Positions 27,186-36,972 of a stretch of DNA of 64,000 bases are shown here, piece by piece. This stretch comes from Micrococcaceae bacterium (GTDB lineage: Bacteria; Actinomycetota; Actinomycetes; Actinomycetales; Micrococcaceae). Made by a program: the position numbers and the translations under genes. Below the pieces are notes generated by a model. That model was not told where the DNA came from, did not search any database, and saw only the letters and a program-made list of their open reading frames with translations. The stretch covers positions 1-64,000 of the forward strand of contig JABXHI010000073.1 in the NCBI GenBank assembly GCA_013393415.1, given 5' to 3'. Positions within the stretch are counted from its first letter, which is position 1. Each line of letters starts with the position of its first letter.

Positions 27186-27220
27186 TTGACATTACATTTA
27201 ACGATACGATACGTTCAGTA
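27186..27220 (+). promoter_or_regulatory. Promoter with operator-like motif (dioxygenase gene)
   Basis: TTGACA at 27186 is a perfect -35 box. The region expected for the -10 is overlapped by the operator-like sequence at 27203-27220 (minus strand TACTGAACGTATCGTATC), which matches the site at 41349 at 15 of 18 bases. Repressor binding here would block the promoter of the catabolic cluster's first gene. Confidence 0.65.
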
Positions 27221-27257
27221 CATAATCGCTGACCTATGACAGGAAAAGGACACGGAT

Positions 27258-28280
27258 ATGAACAAGCTGCTAGCGCACGTTGCGCACATAGAGATCTACG
27301 CGACCGATATGGATGCATCGGTCAAATACTATGAGGAAGAGGTAGGCCTGCGCGTCACTCGTCGTGAGAACGACAAAGTTTACCTGCGCTGCTGGAGCGA
27401 CTACTACGAGTTCAGCGTCATCCTCAAACCAGGTGAACAGCCTGGAATGTCCCTCATGGCGTGGAGAACAAGTTCCCAGGAAGCCCTTGAAGAGGCAGCT
27501 CGGCGAATCGACGCGACCGAATATAAGGGTGAATGGCACGAGCCAGAAGCAGGAATCGGTCGTTCTTACGTCTTCACCGGACCGCATGGGCATGTCATGC
27601 GCCTCTTCTGGGAAGTTGAGCGTTACAAAGCCGACGGAGAGTTCAAGTCTAATTCCATCGAACGACCACAACGCCGCACTTTCCACGGCCTTGCCCCGCG
27701 CCAGCTCGACCACATCACCATCGCGTCGCGCGATCCGCGGGAGCTAGGTGAGTGGTACCGTGATCATCTCGGCTTCCGCATTATGGCTTTCGTCGGCATC
27801 GATGACGGCAACGTTACCTTCATGTGTCAGATCACCACGAACGAGAAGTCTCACGACCTGGGAATCATTCTGGACGCTTCCGACGTTCCCGGCCGTATCC
27901 ATCATTATGCCTATTGGCTCGACACTCCCGACGAATTGCGGCGCGCCGCGGATGTTTTGATGGAGAACGGCACTGGCGTCGAGTTTGGTCCTGGAATGCA
28001 TGGCATGGGGGAACAAGACTTCCTGTACTTCCGAGATCCAAGCGGTCTTCGCACGGAAGTAAACACGGGTGGCTATCGCAACTATGTTCCCGATTGGGAA
28101 CCACCGTTCTTCACGCCTGAGGATGGGCCGAATGACTACTACCGCAATCAGGAACTACCGCAGTCGATGCTCGAGGCGTTTCCGCCGGCCCCGCAACCGA
28201 CTGCGACCGAAGAAGGTCTCGTGCCGGGCACTGAGGACGAGCTGATACGCATGGGCGCTACACACCGACCTAACCAGTAA
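27258..28280 (+). CDS. Extradiol (catechol 2,3-dioxygenase-type) dioxygenase
   Basis: Type I (vicinal oxygen chelate) ring-cleavage dioxygenase of 340 aa with two VOC modules. The C-terminal module keeps the Fe(II) ligands: His in QLDHITIAS, His in HHYAYWLD and Glu in GLRTEVNTGGY. It cleaves a catechol-type ring next to the hydroxyls. It is the first gene of the aromatic catabolic island, with AGGAAAAGGA before the ATG and a predicted operator upstream. With the MhpA-type hydroxylase at 30635 and the hydrolase at 29557 it makes a ring-opening module. Confidence 0.9.
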   Translation: MNKLLAHVAHIEIYATDMDASVKYYEEEVGLRVTRRENDKVYLRCWSDYYEFSVILKPGEQPGMSLMAWRTSSQEALEEAARRIDATEYKGEWHEPEAGIGRSYVFTGPHGHVMRLFWEVERYKADGEFKSNSIERPQRRTFHGLAPRQLDHITIASRDPRELGEWYRDHLGFRIMAFVGIDDGNVTFMCQITTNEKSHDLGIILDASDVPGRIHHYAYWLDTPDELRRAADVLMENGTGVEFGPGMHGMGEQDFLYFRDPSGLRTEVNTGGYRNYVPDWEPPFFTPEDGPNDYYRNQELPQSMLEAFPPAPQPTATEEGLVPGTEDELIRMGATHRPNQ

Positions 28281-28532
28281 CATTCCCGCGGCATGGTGGG
28301 AAGTGCGCTTGATCAGGCGACACGGACTGCGACTCCTGGTGTCTCCGTCGCGCGGTCTCGTCGAGAGGCTTGGGCTTCTCGACGAGGCCGGATCATAGTT
28401 GATTTAGTCCGTACGTGTGCCGGCATCAAGGTACAAGGCCTCCTGGCATCAGACGATTCGTTCTGCTAATTCGGTGAACAGCCCAAGCCTTTACAGCAGG
28501 GTTCGACGGGGCGGCAAATAGGAATAGGAATT

Positions 28533-29399
28533 ATGGCTGAGACGCTTAGACAAACATATTTCGTGTCCCCGGTTCCGGTGGTTGTAGCGAAGCATCTTGA
28601 GGTTTTCGAGAAAATCGGGCTCAATGTGGACTCAAAGGTCACGAGATCTAGCAATGAGCAGCGGGACGATCTCCTCAACGGAGAGTGCGATGTTGCCATA
28701 ACTGCCATCGATAACATACTGGTGTGGAATCAGCGCGTTGATGATTTTCGGTTGGTAGGACAAATTGAGTGCACGACTCCTCTTGGGCTTTATGCACGAC
28801 CGGGGTTAACCGATTTATCAGAGCTATCGGGACTCCGTTTCGCAGTTGATGCAGCATCCAATGGGTTCGCCATTGCAGCGAAGTATTTACTTGCTGAGGA
28901 AAAAGTCTCAGACGTCGAATTCGTCGAAATCGGTGGTGTGAGCGAACGTTTGGCTGCACTTTTGGGCGATCGGGTGGACGCAACGTTGCTTGGTCCACCT
29001 CTTGATGAAATGGCCGAGCAAGAAGGTTTTACTCAGTTGGCAACGGTGAATGATTTGGCTAGAGACTATCCCGGCCAAGGCATCGTGGTATGCGAGTCTC
29101 GACTCGACGAGATTCAGCCGCGATTGCACTTGTATTTGAAACTACTGCATGAGGGAGTTACGTGGACCGCTAGTGCACGCCGGCAAGAAGGTCTCGAGTT
29201 GCTGGCACAAGCAGGTTTCGGTCCACGGGCGCGAGAATCGGGATGGGACACTAAGCCGACTACTCTTGTCCCTTCGGCTGCTGGCCTTGAGTTGCTTGTC
29301 CATATGCGTGATGAGCTGGGTATGCTGCCGTCCACGTTTCAGAATATTCATTCACTGTGGAGGTCTGACGTACTTGAGGCAGCCTTGGGGAGTTCGTAA
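28533..29399 (+). CDS. Substrate-binding-protein-like, no signal peptide
   Basis: Protein of 288 aa with the periplasmic-binding fold of the NMT1/THI5/SsuA type (YFVSPVPVVVAKHLEVFEKI, LLNGECDVAITAIDNILVW, LSGLRFAVDAASNGFAIAAK). Such proteins normally bind aromatic or sulfonate-type ligands outside the membrane for ABC transporters, but this one starts MAETLRQTYFVSP with no signal peptide or lipobox, so it should be cytoplasmic. No NMT1-type permease or ATPase gene is adjacent. It may be a ligand-binding accessory or an enzyme on that fold. AGGAATAGGAATT precedes the ATG. Confidence 0.75.
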   Translation: MAETLRQTYFVSPVPVVVAKHLEVFEKIGLNVDSKVTRSSNEQRDDLLNGECDVAITAIDNILVWNQRVDDFRLVGQIECTTPLGLYARPGLTDLSELSGLRFAVDAASNGFAIAAKYLLAEEKVSDVEFVEIGGVSERLAALLGDRVDATLLGPPLDEMAEQEGFTQLATVNDLARDYPGQGIVVCESRLDEIQPRLHLYLKLLHEGVTWTASARRQEGLELLAQAGFGPRARESGWDTKPTTLVPSAAGLELLVHMRDELGMLPSTFQNIHSLWRSDVLEAALGSS

Positions 29400-29556
29400 C
29401 GCCAAGACTGTGCGAAGCACCTCGGTCTACATTGTTGATCCTCAACTTTTTCGTGGCGGTAAAAACCACGAAACCTTTACACAACACTCGCTATCGGGCA
29501 CCTGAGAGCCGTGCTCAAATGCTGCGGTAAACGCAGCCCATGATGGAAGGAATGCT

Positions 29557-30540
29557 ATGGGAGTTCAGTTTTCAATAGGCACATTTAGTGCAGGGGAGAA
29601 ATGTTTCCCAGGCATCGTGATTGCAGATCGAGTCTACAATATTTCTAGCGTTATCCCAGGGGTCACCAGTACTGCAGTTCTGCTTTCTGACTGGAAAAAT
29701 AACTTTGAACGCTTGAATGAATTTGCTCAAGATGAGCAAAAACGCGCAGCTTTCGACTCCACTCCGGTCGTAGATCTTCAGATCCTGCCGCCGGTGACTC
29801 CAACAGGTCAGCTGATAGCGGCAGGAGCCAACTATCGCCAACACGTTATTGAAATAACGGTGGCGCATCAGCTGGGTGACCCTGACGCTTCTGCCGAAGC
29901 TCTGCGTGAGCAAGCGGCACAGGAAGTAGACGATCGAGCACAAAACGGAGAGCCCTACGTATGGGTCGGATCTGCTTCGGGAATATCTGGTGCATATGAC
30001 GACGTGCTCCTTCCGGAGGTCGGCAGCGATCATGATTGGGAGCTCGAGCTCGGAGTAGTCATTGGACAGAACGCTTACCGCGTTTCTGAACAAGACGCCA
30101 TGGATTATGTGGCCGGATACACGATTTGCAACGACATCACCACTCGCAGCCTTGTGCCTCGAAAAGATATTCCAATGATGGGAACCGATTGGATGCGCTC
30201 GAAGAACCATTCGACATTCTTCCCCACGGGCCCATACATCGTGCCAGCCGCATTCGTCGAAGATCCTCACGACCTCGAGATCTGTTTGTCACTGAACGGA
30301 ACTTCAATGCAGCAAGGGGACACCAGTGACATGATTTTTAATATTCCGAAACTGATCTCGTATATATCGTCGTTTATGTCATTGCATCCCGGTGACATGG
30401 TGATCACTGGATCGCCACAAGGTAACGGTTCGCACTGGGGGAGATTCCTTCAAGCTGGTGACGTCATTGAAGGCAATATCACTGGCCTAGGAACGCAACG
30501 TAATCTCGTTCGCGACCCATACGAAGGTAAGAGGGTGTAG
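29557..30540 (+). CDS. Fumarylacetoacetate hydrolase family protein (1)
   Basis: FAH-family enzyme of 327 aa: N-terminal cap domain, then the core with IAAGANYRQHVIE, DWELELGVVIGQNAYRVSE (acidic metal ligands), GYTICNDITTRSL and ITGSPQGNGSHWGRFL. The family hydrolyses C-C bonds in acylpyruvates and related oxo-acids or decarboxylates/hydrates them, using Mg2+ or Mn2+. In this cluster it probably acts on the product of the extradiol dioxygenase. A second member is encoded at 44496. GGAAGGAATGCT precedes the ATG. Confidence 0.87.
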   Translation: MGVQFSIGTFSAGEKCFPGIVIADRVYNISSVIPGVTSTAVLLSDWKNNFERLNEFAQDEQKRAAFDSTPVVDLQILPPVTPTGQLIAAGANYRQHVIEITVAHQLGDPDASAEALREQAAQEVDDRAQNGEPYVWVGSASGISGAYDDVLLPEVGSDHDWELELGVVIGQNAYRVSEQDAMDYVAGYTICNDITTRSLVPRKDIPMMGTDWMRSKNHSTFFPTGPYIVPAAFVEDPHDLEICLSLNGTSMQQGDTSDMIFNIPKLISYISSFMSLHPGDMVITGSPQGNGSHWGRFLQAGDVIEGNITGLGTQRNLVRDPYEGKRV

Positions 30541-30603
30541 TTGACTTCTTGGAGGGGCCACTTCAAGAGCATTGCACTAAGGTGTGACATGAATTACATT
30601 AAA

Positions 30604-30621
30604 TGCGAAACGTTTCGAACT
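30604..30621 (+). promoter_or_regulatory. Operator-like motif before hydroxylase gene
   Basis: TGCGAAACGTTTCGAACT at 30604-30621, 13 bases before the start of the hydroxylase gene. It contains the perfect palindrome CGAAACGTTTCG and matches the core CGWAWCGNAYCG with one mismatch. Confidence 0.55.
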
Positions 30622-30634
30622 TAAGGGAGTTGAA

Positions 30635-32140
30635 ATGGTTGAGGTTCATGACGCAGATGTCATCGTGGTCGGTGGAGGCCCGGTCGGAGTAACTGCGCTG
30701 GCGTTGTTGGGTCAAGCCGGCTTGACTGCTATTGGCATTGAGAAAGACCTTGAAGCGTGGCCCACCGCTCGTGCTGTGCATTTCGACGGGGAGATTTTTC
30801 GCGTACTACAAACCTTGGGCGTAGCAGAAGAGCTGACGGCGGCTACCCTGCCAATGTCCTCAACTCATTTTCAAAATGAAACTGGGGAAGTTTTAATTTC
30901 GGTGCCTACGGGACAATTCGGCTCACAAGCATGGCCTAATAACATCACATTCCACCAGCCCGAGGTCGAGCGTCTGATACGACAGCGGATCTCTGAACTG
31001 CCTAATATTGAACTGCGTAGTGGTGTGGCTGCGCATGAAGTCAGAAATATTTCAGGAGGGGTTGAAGTCAATGTTGTCGACTCGAACGGCCAAGCAGCAG
31101 TACTTCGCGCAAAATGGCTCATTGCCGCTGACGGTGCTCGATCGCCGATACGCCGAGCTTTGGAAATAGAAGGTGAAAAATTCGGCCAGGATGCCGAATG
31201 GGTCGTCGTAGACGGCCATTTAGTTGACAGCCCCGGCTACGAAGACGACATGGTTTTCCTTTGTCACCACACTCGACCAGCCTTATGGATCCGCTTACCA
31301 GGGACCCGTGTTCGGATGGAATTCATGGTTATGGAGGGAGATGACCTTGACGAGATTGTCACCCCGGCGGCCATTGAACGCATCAGTCGAGGAATACTTC
31401 CAGCGGCGCAATTCCATCCAGAGCGTCAGGCAGTCTATACCTTTAGAGGACGAATTGCTCAACGATGGAGAGAAGGCAGAATATTCCTCGCCGGAGACTC
31501 TGCTCATCAAGCTCCGCCGTGTTTTGGGCAAGGGCTTTGTGCAGGAATCAGAGATGTTGCGAACCTGACATGGAAGTTAGGACTCGTTAAACGAGGGGTC
31601 GCGGATGAAAGCCTTCTGGATACCTATGAGACAGAGCGCAAGCCGCACGCCCAATTCTGGGTGGAACAAGCGACCAACGCTGCGATGTTTCTTCAGACAA
31701 CGGACGCAGAAGCGGCACGTAAGCGAGACGAATATCTGTGGGCCAATCCAATGGATGCAGCCCCGGTTTCTCCGCCCATTGGCCCAGGATTGCATGACGA
31801 AAACGAAGGCGACATTGCGGGCTACTTGAGCATACAGCCCATACTGGCGGACGGTACGCGCCTGGATGAGCTGGTTGGGCTACGTTTTTTGATTGCTGCC
31901 GACACAGAACTATACGAGCAGTTGAATTCGAACCTACGCAACCAGATTGAATCCAGTGACCACATTGTCGTCATTCACGAAGCAGAGAAAATCAATCAGC
32001 TTCTGGAATTTAGTAGTTCTTCGGCGGTCGTCATCCGTCCGGATCGTTATCTACTCGGTGTGGGGGATTCAGCACTTGATCTCGAACGTCTGGTGCAGCT
32101 TCTGCCTGGAATCTCAGTTCAGACACAACAGAGCGTTTGA
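30635..32140 (+). CDS. FAD-dependent aromatic hydroxylase, MhpA-type (1)
   Basis: Flavoprotein monooxygenase of 501 aa. It has the FAD-binding Rossmann motif near the start (VIVVGGGPVGVTALALLG), a DG motif (AADGARSPIRRAL) and the second FAD motif (FLAGDSAHQAPPCFGQGL), with a thioredoxin-like C-terminal part. MhpA-family enzymes ortho-hydroxylate phenols such as 3-hydroxyphenylpropionate, resorcinol or orcinol with NAD(P)H and O2. A close paralogue is at 42883. AAGGGAG precedes the ATG and an operator-like palindrome lies just upstream. Confidence 0.92.
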   Translation: MVEVHDADVIVVGGGPVGVTALALLGQAGLTAIGIEKDLEAWPTARAVHFDGEIFRVLQTLGVAEELTAATLPMSSTHFQNETGEVLISVPTGQFGSQAWPNNITFHQPEVERLIRQRISELPNIELRSGVAAHEVRNISGGVEVNVVDSNGQAAVLRAKWLIAADGARSPIRRALEIEGEKFGQDAEWVVVDGHLVDSPGYEDDMVFLCHHTRPALWIRLPGTRVRMEFMVMEGDDLDEIVTPAAIERISRGILPAAQFHPERQAVYTFRGRIAQRWREGRIFLAGDSAHQAPPCFGQGLCAGIRDVANLTWKLGLVKRGVADESLLDTYETERKPHAQFWVEQATNAAMFLQTTDAEAARKRDEYLWANPMDAAPVSPPIGPGLHDENEGDIAGYLSIQPILADGTRLDELVGLRFLIAADTELYEQLNSNLRNQIESSDHIVVIHEAEKINQLLEFSSSSAVVIRPDRYLLGVGDSALDLERLVQLLPGISVQTQQSV

Positions 32141-32937
32141 CTCCTAGCCCCTAGCAATAGAGCTCTCATTGAGGGCTCTGCGGCGAAGTGTTAAAAACTG
32201 ACACGAGCTCCGAACATAAGCGTCAACTACGTTATTCGCTATGGCCACGCCTTCAGCTAAATGCAGGACCTCAATCTTGCTATGGAAGCTCGAAGGTTAA
32301 CCGAACTACAGTGAAGGTTGGGGTTTAGAGGTCTTCTTCGCCTTAAATCAAGACGAAATGCTAAGTTTCTGATCGTCGTTCAGAGGGACGCCTACCCAAT
32401 TTGTCCGGCTGTGCAGACGACTGACAGTTGTGCGATCTTGACTCTATGTCCGGCGAGCATGAGTTGAAAGGGTCAAGGTCACGCAATGCGCTAGGCTGCG
32501 TTGAAGCCCGAGATCTAGCGGATCTTCACATTACTGCGTGGTGCCAACGAGAGCTCTCATACCCAACACTGCAAGCATTGCGTCTTGCGGGGGTTCAGTC
32601 TCTGATCAGACGCGAGAAGTTGGGTTGGCCGCGATCCAACCACGGGCCTATAAATCCAGCACGATTGTTGAAGGTTGAGGGGTTGGCCCAGATTTTTGCG
32701 GGTCATCATCTCCGACCTGCCCCATATGCACACGGCGAGGCATTGGTTTCGGAACCACGTAGTTCCGCCTGGGTGATGGCCGGTTATCTCGAGCCACAAT
32801 CACTGATGTGACCGCCGAGCTTCATATCTTTCTCTAGTGCGAAGAGGAGATGCACGCTATTTGTCTGTACGGTGCATTAGGAGCCTACGGAAGTTGACGC
32901 GAGATTTTTAGCGCACTATCAGCTTTGATGGAGCGCC
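32141..32937. other. Intergenic stretch without a convincing gene
   Basis: About 800 bases between the hydroxylase gene and an IS remnant. A 127-codon plus-strand frame (32428-32811) has no ribosome site, no recognisable domain and unusual composition; I do not call it. No hairpin terminator or repeat stood out. Confidence 0.5.
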
Positions 32938-33696
32938 CAAGTGTAGTTCCTTGAGAGATTGTGAACACTCGTGGTAGGAAGAAGACCTCCGGTACAGATG
33001 GAGTTTGCCACAACACTCATCAAACCGGGGTCTTCTTGTCCCATCCTTATGCACCCTAGACTCCTGAAGGACGTCGACGGTTTGCTGTGCTCATAGTTGA
33101 AGAAGGCTGGACAACCCGTCGAGCTGGCCAACGATTCCAGGTCTCACCCGCCACCGCATCGAAATGGGCCACCCGGTATCGGGCCGGTGACCTACTGACG
33201 GATCGATTCTCGCGGCCGCATCGGTCATTCAACCGGTTATCACTCCGGCGGGAGCAGCGAGCTCTTATGTTGCGATGTACTCGTCGGTGGGGTCCGCATC
33301 GGATCAGCTACCATCTGGGATCCCGGGGCGCACACCGGCCTCCATCCGCTATGAGAAGACCACACCTGGTGAGTTGGTACATGTGGATATCAAAAAACTG
33401 GGCCTGGTTCCCGAAGGTGGTGGCCACTGAAAACTCGGGATGGCCGGGTGCAAAAACAACGGGTACGGTCACAAGGACCGCGGTTACGCTTACCTGCATC
33501 ACGCGGTAGACGACTACTCCCGGCTGGCCTGCTCTGAGATCCTGTCCGATCAACGTCAAGAAACCGCCACCGGGTTCTGGCAACGAGTTCAAGCATTCTT
33601 CGCCGATGCCGGACTCATTGTGGCTGCTGTGATGACCGATAACGGGTCCTGCTACCGGTCAGACCTGCCTCACAACCTCACGAGGAATTACACCTA
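32938..33696 (+). mobile_element. IS481-family remnant with 6-bp target duplication
   Basis: Terminal inverted repeats are visible (left AAGTGTAGTTCCTTGAGAG, right read inward AGGTGTAATTCCTCGTGAG), and AGCGCC flanks both ends (32932-32937 and 33697-33702) as a probable target duplication. Inside are pieces of an IS481-type transposase: HTH part GWTTRRAGQRFQVSPATASK, then VHVDIKKLG (first DDE Asp), YLHHAVDDYSR and MTDNGSCYRSDL. The gene is broken by a TAG in the first codons, an internal deletion after SYHLG, a TGA at about 33428 and loss of the C-terminal third. At ~760 bp it is a dead, internally deleted element. Confidence 0.85.
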
Positions 33697-34014
33697 AGCG
33701 CCTACTTTTGCAGCTCGGCCCCGCGTTTACTCGATCCCCGCGCGCAGGCTTGGATCCTGATTACCCTGAAGTGAAGGATTCTCGACAGGGGTTTTTAGGT
33801 TTGCAAGCGAAATAGTAAACGTCAGATTCGCCGCTATTACGGATGACGATTTATTAGGGCCTGCAGTTTGCCCAGGGGTCTCAACTCATTGGGGCATTCT
33901 GTCGTAAGTCGGTATATCTATTGCGATTCATGACGGCGATCAGCTCCGAGATGTCATGATAACAAGAGCGTCGCGGTGTTAAAGTTCTTGTCGGTAGGGA
34001 TTGAATACAAGTCT

Positions 34015-34060
34015 GTTATTCGCCCTCTCACGATGCTAGGACCACGAGAAGGCGAATAAC
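34015..34060 (-). terminator. Hairpin terminator of binding-protein gene
   Basis: GTTATTCGCC at 34015-34024 pairs with GGCGAATAAC at 34051-34060, extended by partial pairing inside. It sits just after the stop of the minus-strand binding-protein gene. The ~310 bases from 33703 to here hold no other gene. Confidence 0.7.
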
Positions 34061-34074
34061 TTATTCGTCAAGTA

Positions 34075-35317
34075 TTAGTTGGTGAATAACTCATCGAGGT
34101 GTTCTTCAGGGAAGAATGCTTCCGGTTCACCATCAAAGAGGGTTTGATCAGTGATCTCCCAAGAATCATCGCCAAGTTCCCCAATATTCTCAGAGTCGAG
34201 GATCTGAGCTGCTGTGACCATCTGGTTGACCTTAGGGCCGTCGCCATTGAGCATCCGGATGCCCACATTTGCGTAGACATCGCCCATTCTGGTGGCAGGG
34301 CTCACTGAACCGGTGTAGGGGTATTCAGGATTTTGGATGGCCCAGCTGATGAAACCCTGGGTGGCACCAATATCAGCGATCGGGACAGGGTCGCGTCCTG
34401 AGTCTAAGAAGGCCTGCAGAACTCCAACGCCCATCGTTCCAGATTGAACCACACCGGTGACAGGCGTCGGGTTGCTCGATAGGAAGTTCAACGTCTCGGC
34501 CTGTGCTGTCCCCGGTTCGAACGTACCAGTGACTTCACCGGCAACAGTGATGTCAGGGCACTGTTCCAAGGCTGCGTCATAGCCCATAGTGGCAAAGGTG
34601 TCAGTGGAATTCCCTGGGACACCTAGCACCCGCAGGACGGCGCCTTCTCCACCCATTGAACTAAAGACCGACGCACCAGTTTCAGCTGCCTGGAGCACTG
34701 GATTTAGCGAGACACTCACAGCGTGTTCAGAATCTACCGGCACCTGAAAAATGACTACGGGGATACCTGCATCAGCTGCACTGGCAAGAGCATCGAGAAG
34801 TGGAATCGGGCGCGAGGGGCAAGAAGAAGATAATATCTGGATCTTGGGAGATAGCCTCTTCAAACTGTTGCAGCTGCTGTGGGACATCCGCATGCGAAGC
34901 TGGCGCGTACTCGGCAATCAGTTCGACATCATTTTCTGCAAGGGTGTTCCGCATCGATTCATAGAGTGCCACCTGAAACGGGTTGGTAGGGGGATCAGTG
35001 ACCATCGCGGCCGTATATGGTCCGTCATGGTCTGGTTTCCAATCCTGCCACTGCGATTTCTTGACCTCATACGGGTAGCCCTGATAGGCGGCTTGAACTT
35101 CTTCGCTCATTTCTCCCAGCAGGGTGTTGGGGTCGTTTGGTGTCATCTCGGGGATCGAACCGCACGATCCGGCCTGAACAGCAGAGTCGTCTGCGGCGCC
35201 AGCTGCATCATTTTCTTCGGCGCCATTCCCAGTGCAGCCGCTAAGCAGCAAGGCCGCCGTCGCAACGCCGCTCAAAAGCATTGGTAATCGGGTGCGTGAT
35301 GAATTGTGTTTAGTCAC
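34075..35317 (-). pseudogene. Sugar-type ABC binding lipoprotein, 1-bp frameshift
   Basis: Solute-binding protein of the ribose/CUT2 type, 413 aa if the frame is repaired. The N-terminal half starts with GTG at 35317 (AAGGAGAAAAC before it) and carries a lipobox (LLLSGCTG). At about 34812-34818 the frame breaks: DIIFFLPLAP is followed in this frame by a short wrong tail, while the +1 frame continues IPLLDALASAADAGIPVVIF and then SGTMGVGVLQAFLDSG to a stop at 34075. One extra C in GCGCCC explains it. The divergent genes at 35446-38946 encode the matching ATPase and permeases. Either the transporter has lost its receptor or this is a sequencing error. Confidence 0.85.
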
Positions 35318-35372
35318 GTTTTCTCCTTGGTGTACATAACGTGTTTTTTAACATCGAGGGTATGTGCGAAAA

Positions 35373-35395
35373 GTATCGACACGGTTCGATACGTA
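35373..35395 (+). promoter_or_regulatory. Operator-like motif in divergent ABC region
   Basis: Minus-strand TACGTATCGAACCGTGTC (35378-35395) matches the core CGWAWCGNAYCG exactly. GTATCG at 35373 and CGATAC at 35387 also form an inverted repeat. It lies in the 128-base gap between the divergent binding-protein and ATPase genes. Confidence 0.65.
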
Positions 35396-35445
35396 CAGTA
35401 TGGTATGAATGTGATGCAAAGCACAACACCACGCTGAGAGGTTCC

Positions 35446-36972
35446 ATGGAAAAACGAGGACGGCCGTTGTTGCAGATGGCAAAGATTGGAAAAACGTTTG
35501 GCGCCACGACGGCGTTAGTAGACGCCAATATCGAACTATTCCCCGGCGAAGTACACACGCTCCTGGGGGAGAACGGCTCTGGAAAAAGCACGCTAGTAAA
35601 AATTCTAGGAGGGGTCCACCAGCCAGATAGTGGCAAGATAGTGCTTAATGGCGCAAATCTCACGCAGCGCAGCCCTCGCGGAGCTAGTCACTATGGCATC
35701 GAAACGGTCTTCCAAGAAGTACTCACTGCAAGCCACCAATCCGTCTTGCAGAATATCTGGCTGGGCTCAGACGGGATATTTCGTCGACGATTTAAGACGG
35801 CGACCCAACGACAGCGGGCAACCGAGGTATTGGAGCGGCTTCTGGGAAAGGCCCAATTGGATGTCCCTGCAGCTGAGCTTTCTTTGTCAGAACGACAGGC
35901 CGTGAGCATCGCTCGCTCGTTAGTCCGTAGACCTCGAGTCCTGATTCTGGATGAATCAACCGCTGCACTTGATGTGCAAACCAGAGACCGGCTATTTGAC
36001 GAGATCCGGCGGCTAACCGCGGAGGGTTCGGCAGTTCTTTTTATCTCTCACCGCATGGACGAAGTAGCCGAAATCTCAGATCGAGTTACCGTACTGCGCT
36101 CCGGTCAAACTATCTCCACGGTTACAAAGGGAACAATGACCATAAGCGGATTGATACAAGATATGACCGGTTCAAAAGATGGCCTAGAGGAGAGTCTCAA
36201 GCCCCATCGAGAACGCGGCAAGGTAGTTCTGCAAGCTAGGGATATCCAATTGGCAGAACAGGCTACGAAAATAAACGTGGACATTCGAGCCGGTGAAATC
36301 GTCGGACTCTGCGGACTCGAAGGACATGGGCAGGACATCTTCATTCGTCGTCTCAGCGGTTTCGCAGGCGGACCGGGAAGTGTATCGCGACTCGAAGCAG
36401 ACCAACATGAGTCAGCTACTCCTGTTGGACGGCGCAATGCAGCTGGTTTGGGGATTGCTTATCTGCCCAGAGAACGTCGTGGCGAATCGTTGTTTGAACA
36501 GATGTCCATCCAGGAGAACTTTGGGCTGCCGACGATGCGTAAAGACAAGATTGGGCCATTCCTGAGCAGGAAACGCATGGCTGCGCGCTTTCGGGAGTAT
36601 ATCCAGAGTCTCAGTATTAAGTTCGGGCGTCCCGACGATTCCATCACCACGCTCTCCGGCGGGAACCAACAAAAAGTGCTGCTCGCGCGGTGGTTGGCGA
36701 CGGAACCTTCGGTTCTGTTGCTCAATGACCCCACTCGTGGGGTCGATATCTCAACCAAGCTTGAGATATACCGCACGCTTCAGGACCTTGCATCGCAAGG
36801 AACCGCCGTTGTGGTGCTGTCAAGCGAAGTCGACGAAATCGTCCAACTGGCGGACAGAGCGCTGGTCTTTCGGGACAAGACCGTTTTTGCAGAGCTTGCC
36901 GGAAGCGACCTTCACCAGCAGTCGATTGTGACAGCATACTTTGGTCAAGAAATGGAAGTGCAGTATGAGTAA
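35446..36972 (+). CDS. CUT2-type sugar ABC transporter ATPase
   Basis: ATPase of 508 aa with two ABC cassettes, as in RbsA/XylG/MglA. The first has Walker A GENGSGKSTL, signature LSLSERQAVSIARSL and LDESTAALD; the second has a degenerate Walker A region (GLCGLEGHGQD) as usual in this family, signature LSGGNQQKVLLARWL and NDPTRGVDI. It energises import through the two permeases encoded next. ATG 35446 (AGAGG before it) is chosen over upstream frames. The 3' end overlaps the first permease gene by 8 bases. Transporters of this type also carry autoinducers and aromatic or purine ligands, so sugar is not assured. Confidence 0.92.
   Translation: MEKRGRPLLQMAKIGKTFGATTALVDANIELFPGEVHTLLGENGSGKSTLVKILGGVHQPDSGKIVLNGANLTQRSPRGASHYGIETVFQEVLTASHQSVLQNIWLGSDGIFRRRFKTATQRQRATEVLERLLGKAQLDVPAAELSLSERQAVSIARSLVRRPRVLILDESTAALDVQTRDRLFDEIRRLTAEGSAVLFISHRMDEVAEISDRVTVLRSGQTISTVTKGTMTISGLIQDMTGSKDGLEESLKPHRERGKVVLQARDIQLAEQATKINVDIRAGEIVGLCGLEGHGQDIFIRRLSGFAGGPGSVSRLEADQHESATPVGRRNAAGLGIAYLPRERRGESLFEQMSIQENFGLPTMRKDKIGPFLSRKRMAARFREYIQSLSIKFGRPDDSITTLSGGNQQKVLLARWLATEPSVLLLNDPTRGVDISTKLEIYRTLQDLASQGTAVVVLSSEVDEIVQLADRALVFRDKTVFAELAGSDLHQQSIVTAYFGQEMEVQYE

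Noticed and set aside
32428-32811. 127-aa gene before the IS481 remnant
   Set aside because: No ribosome site, no domain, unlike neighbouring codon use; listed only as an empty stretch.
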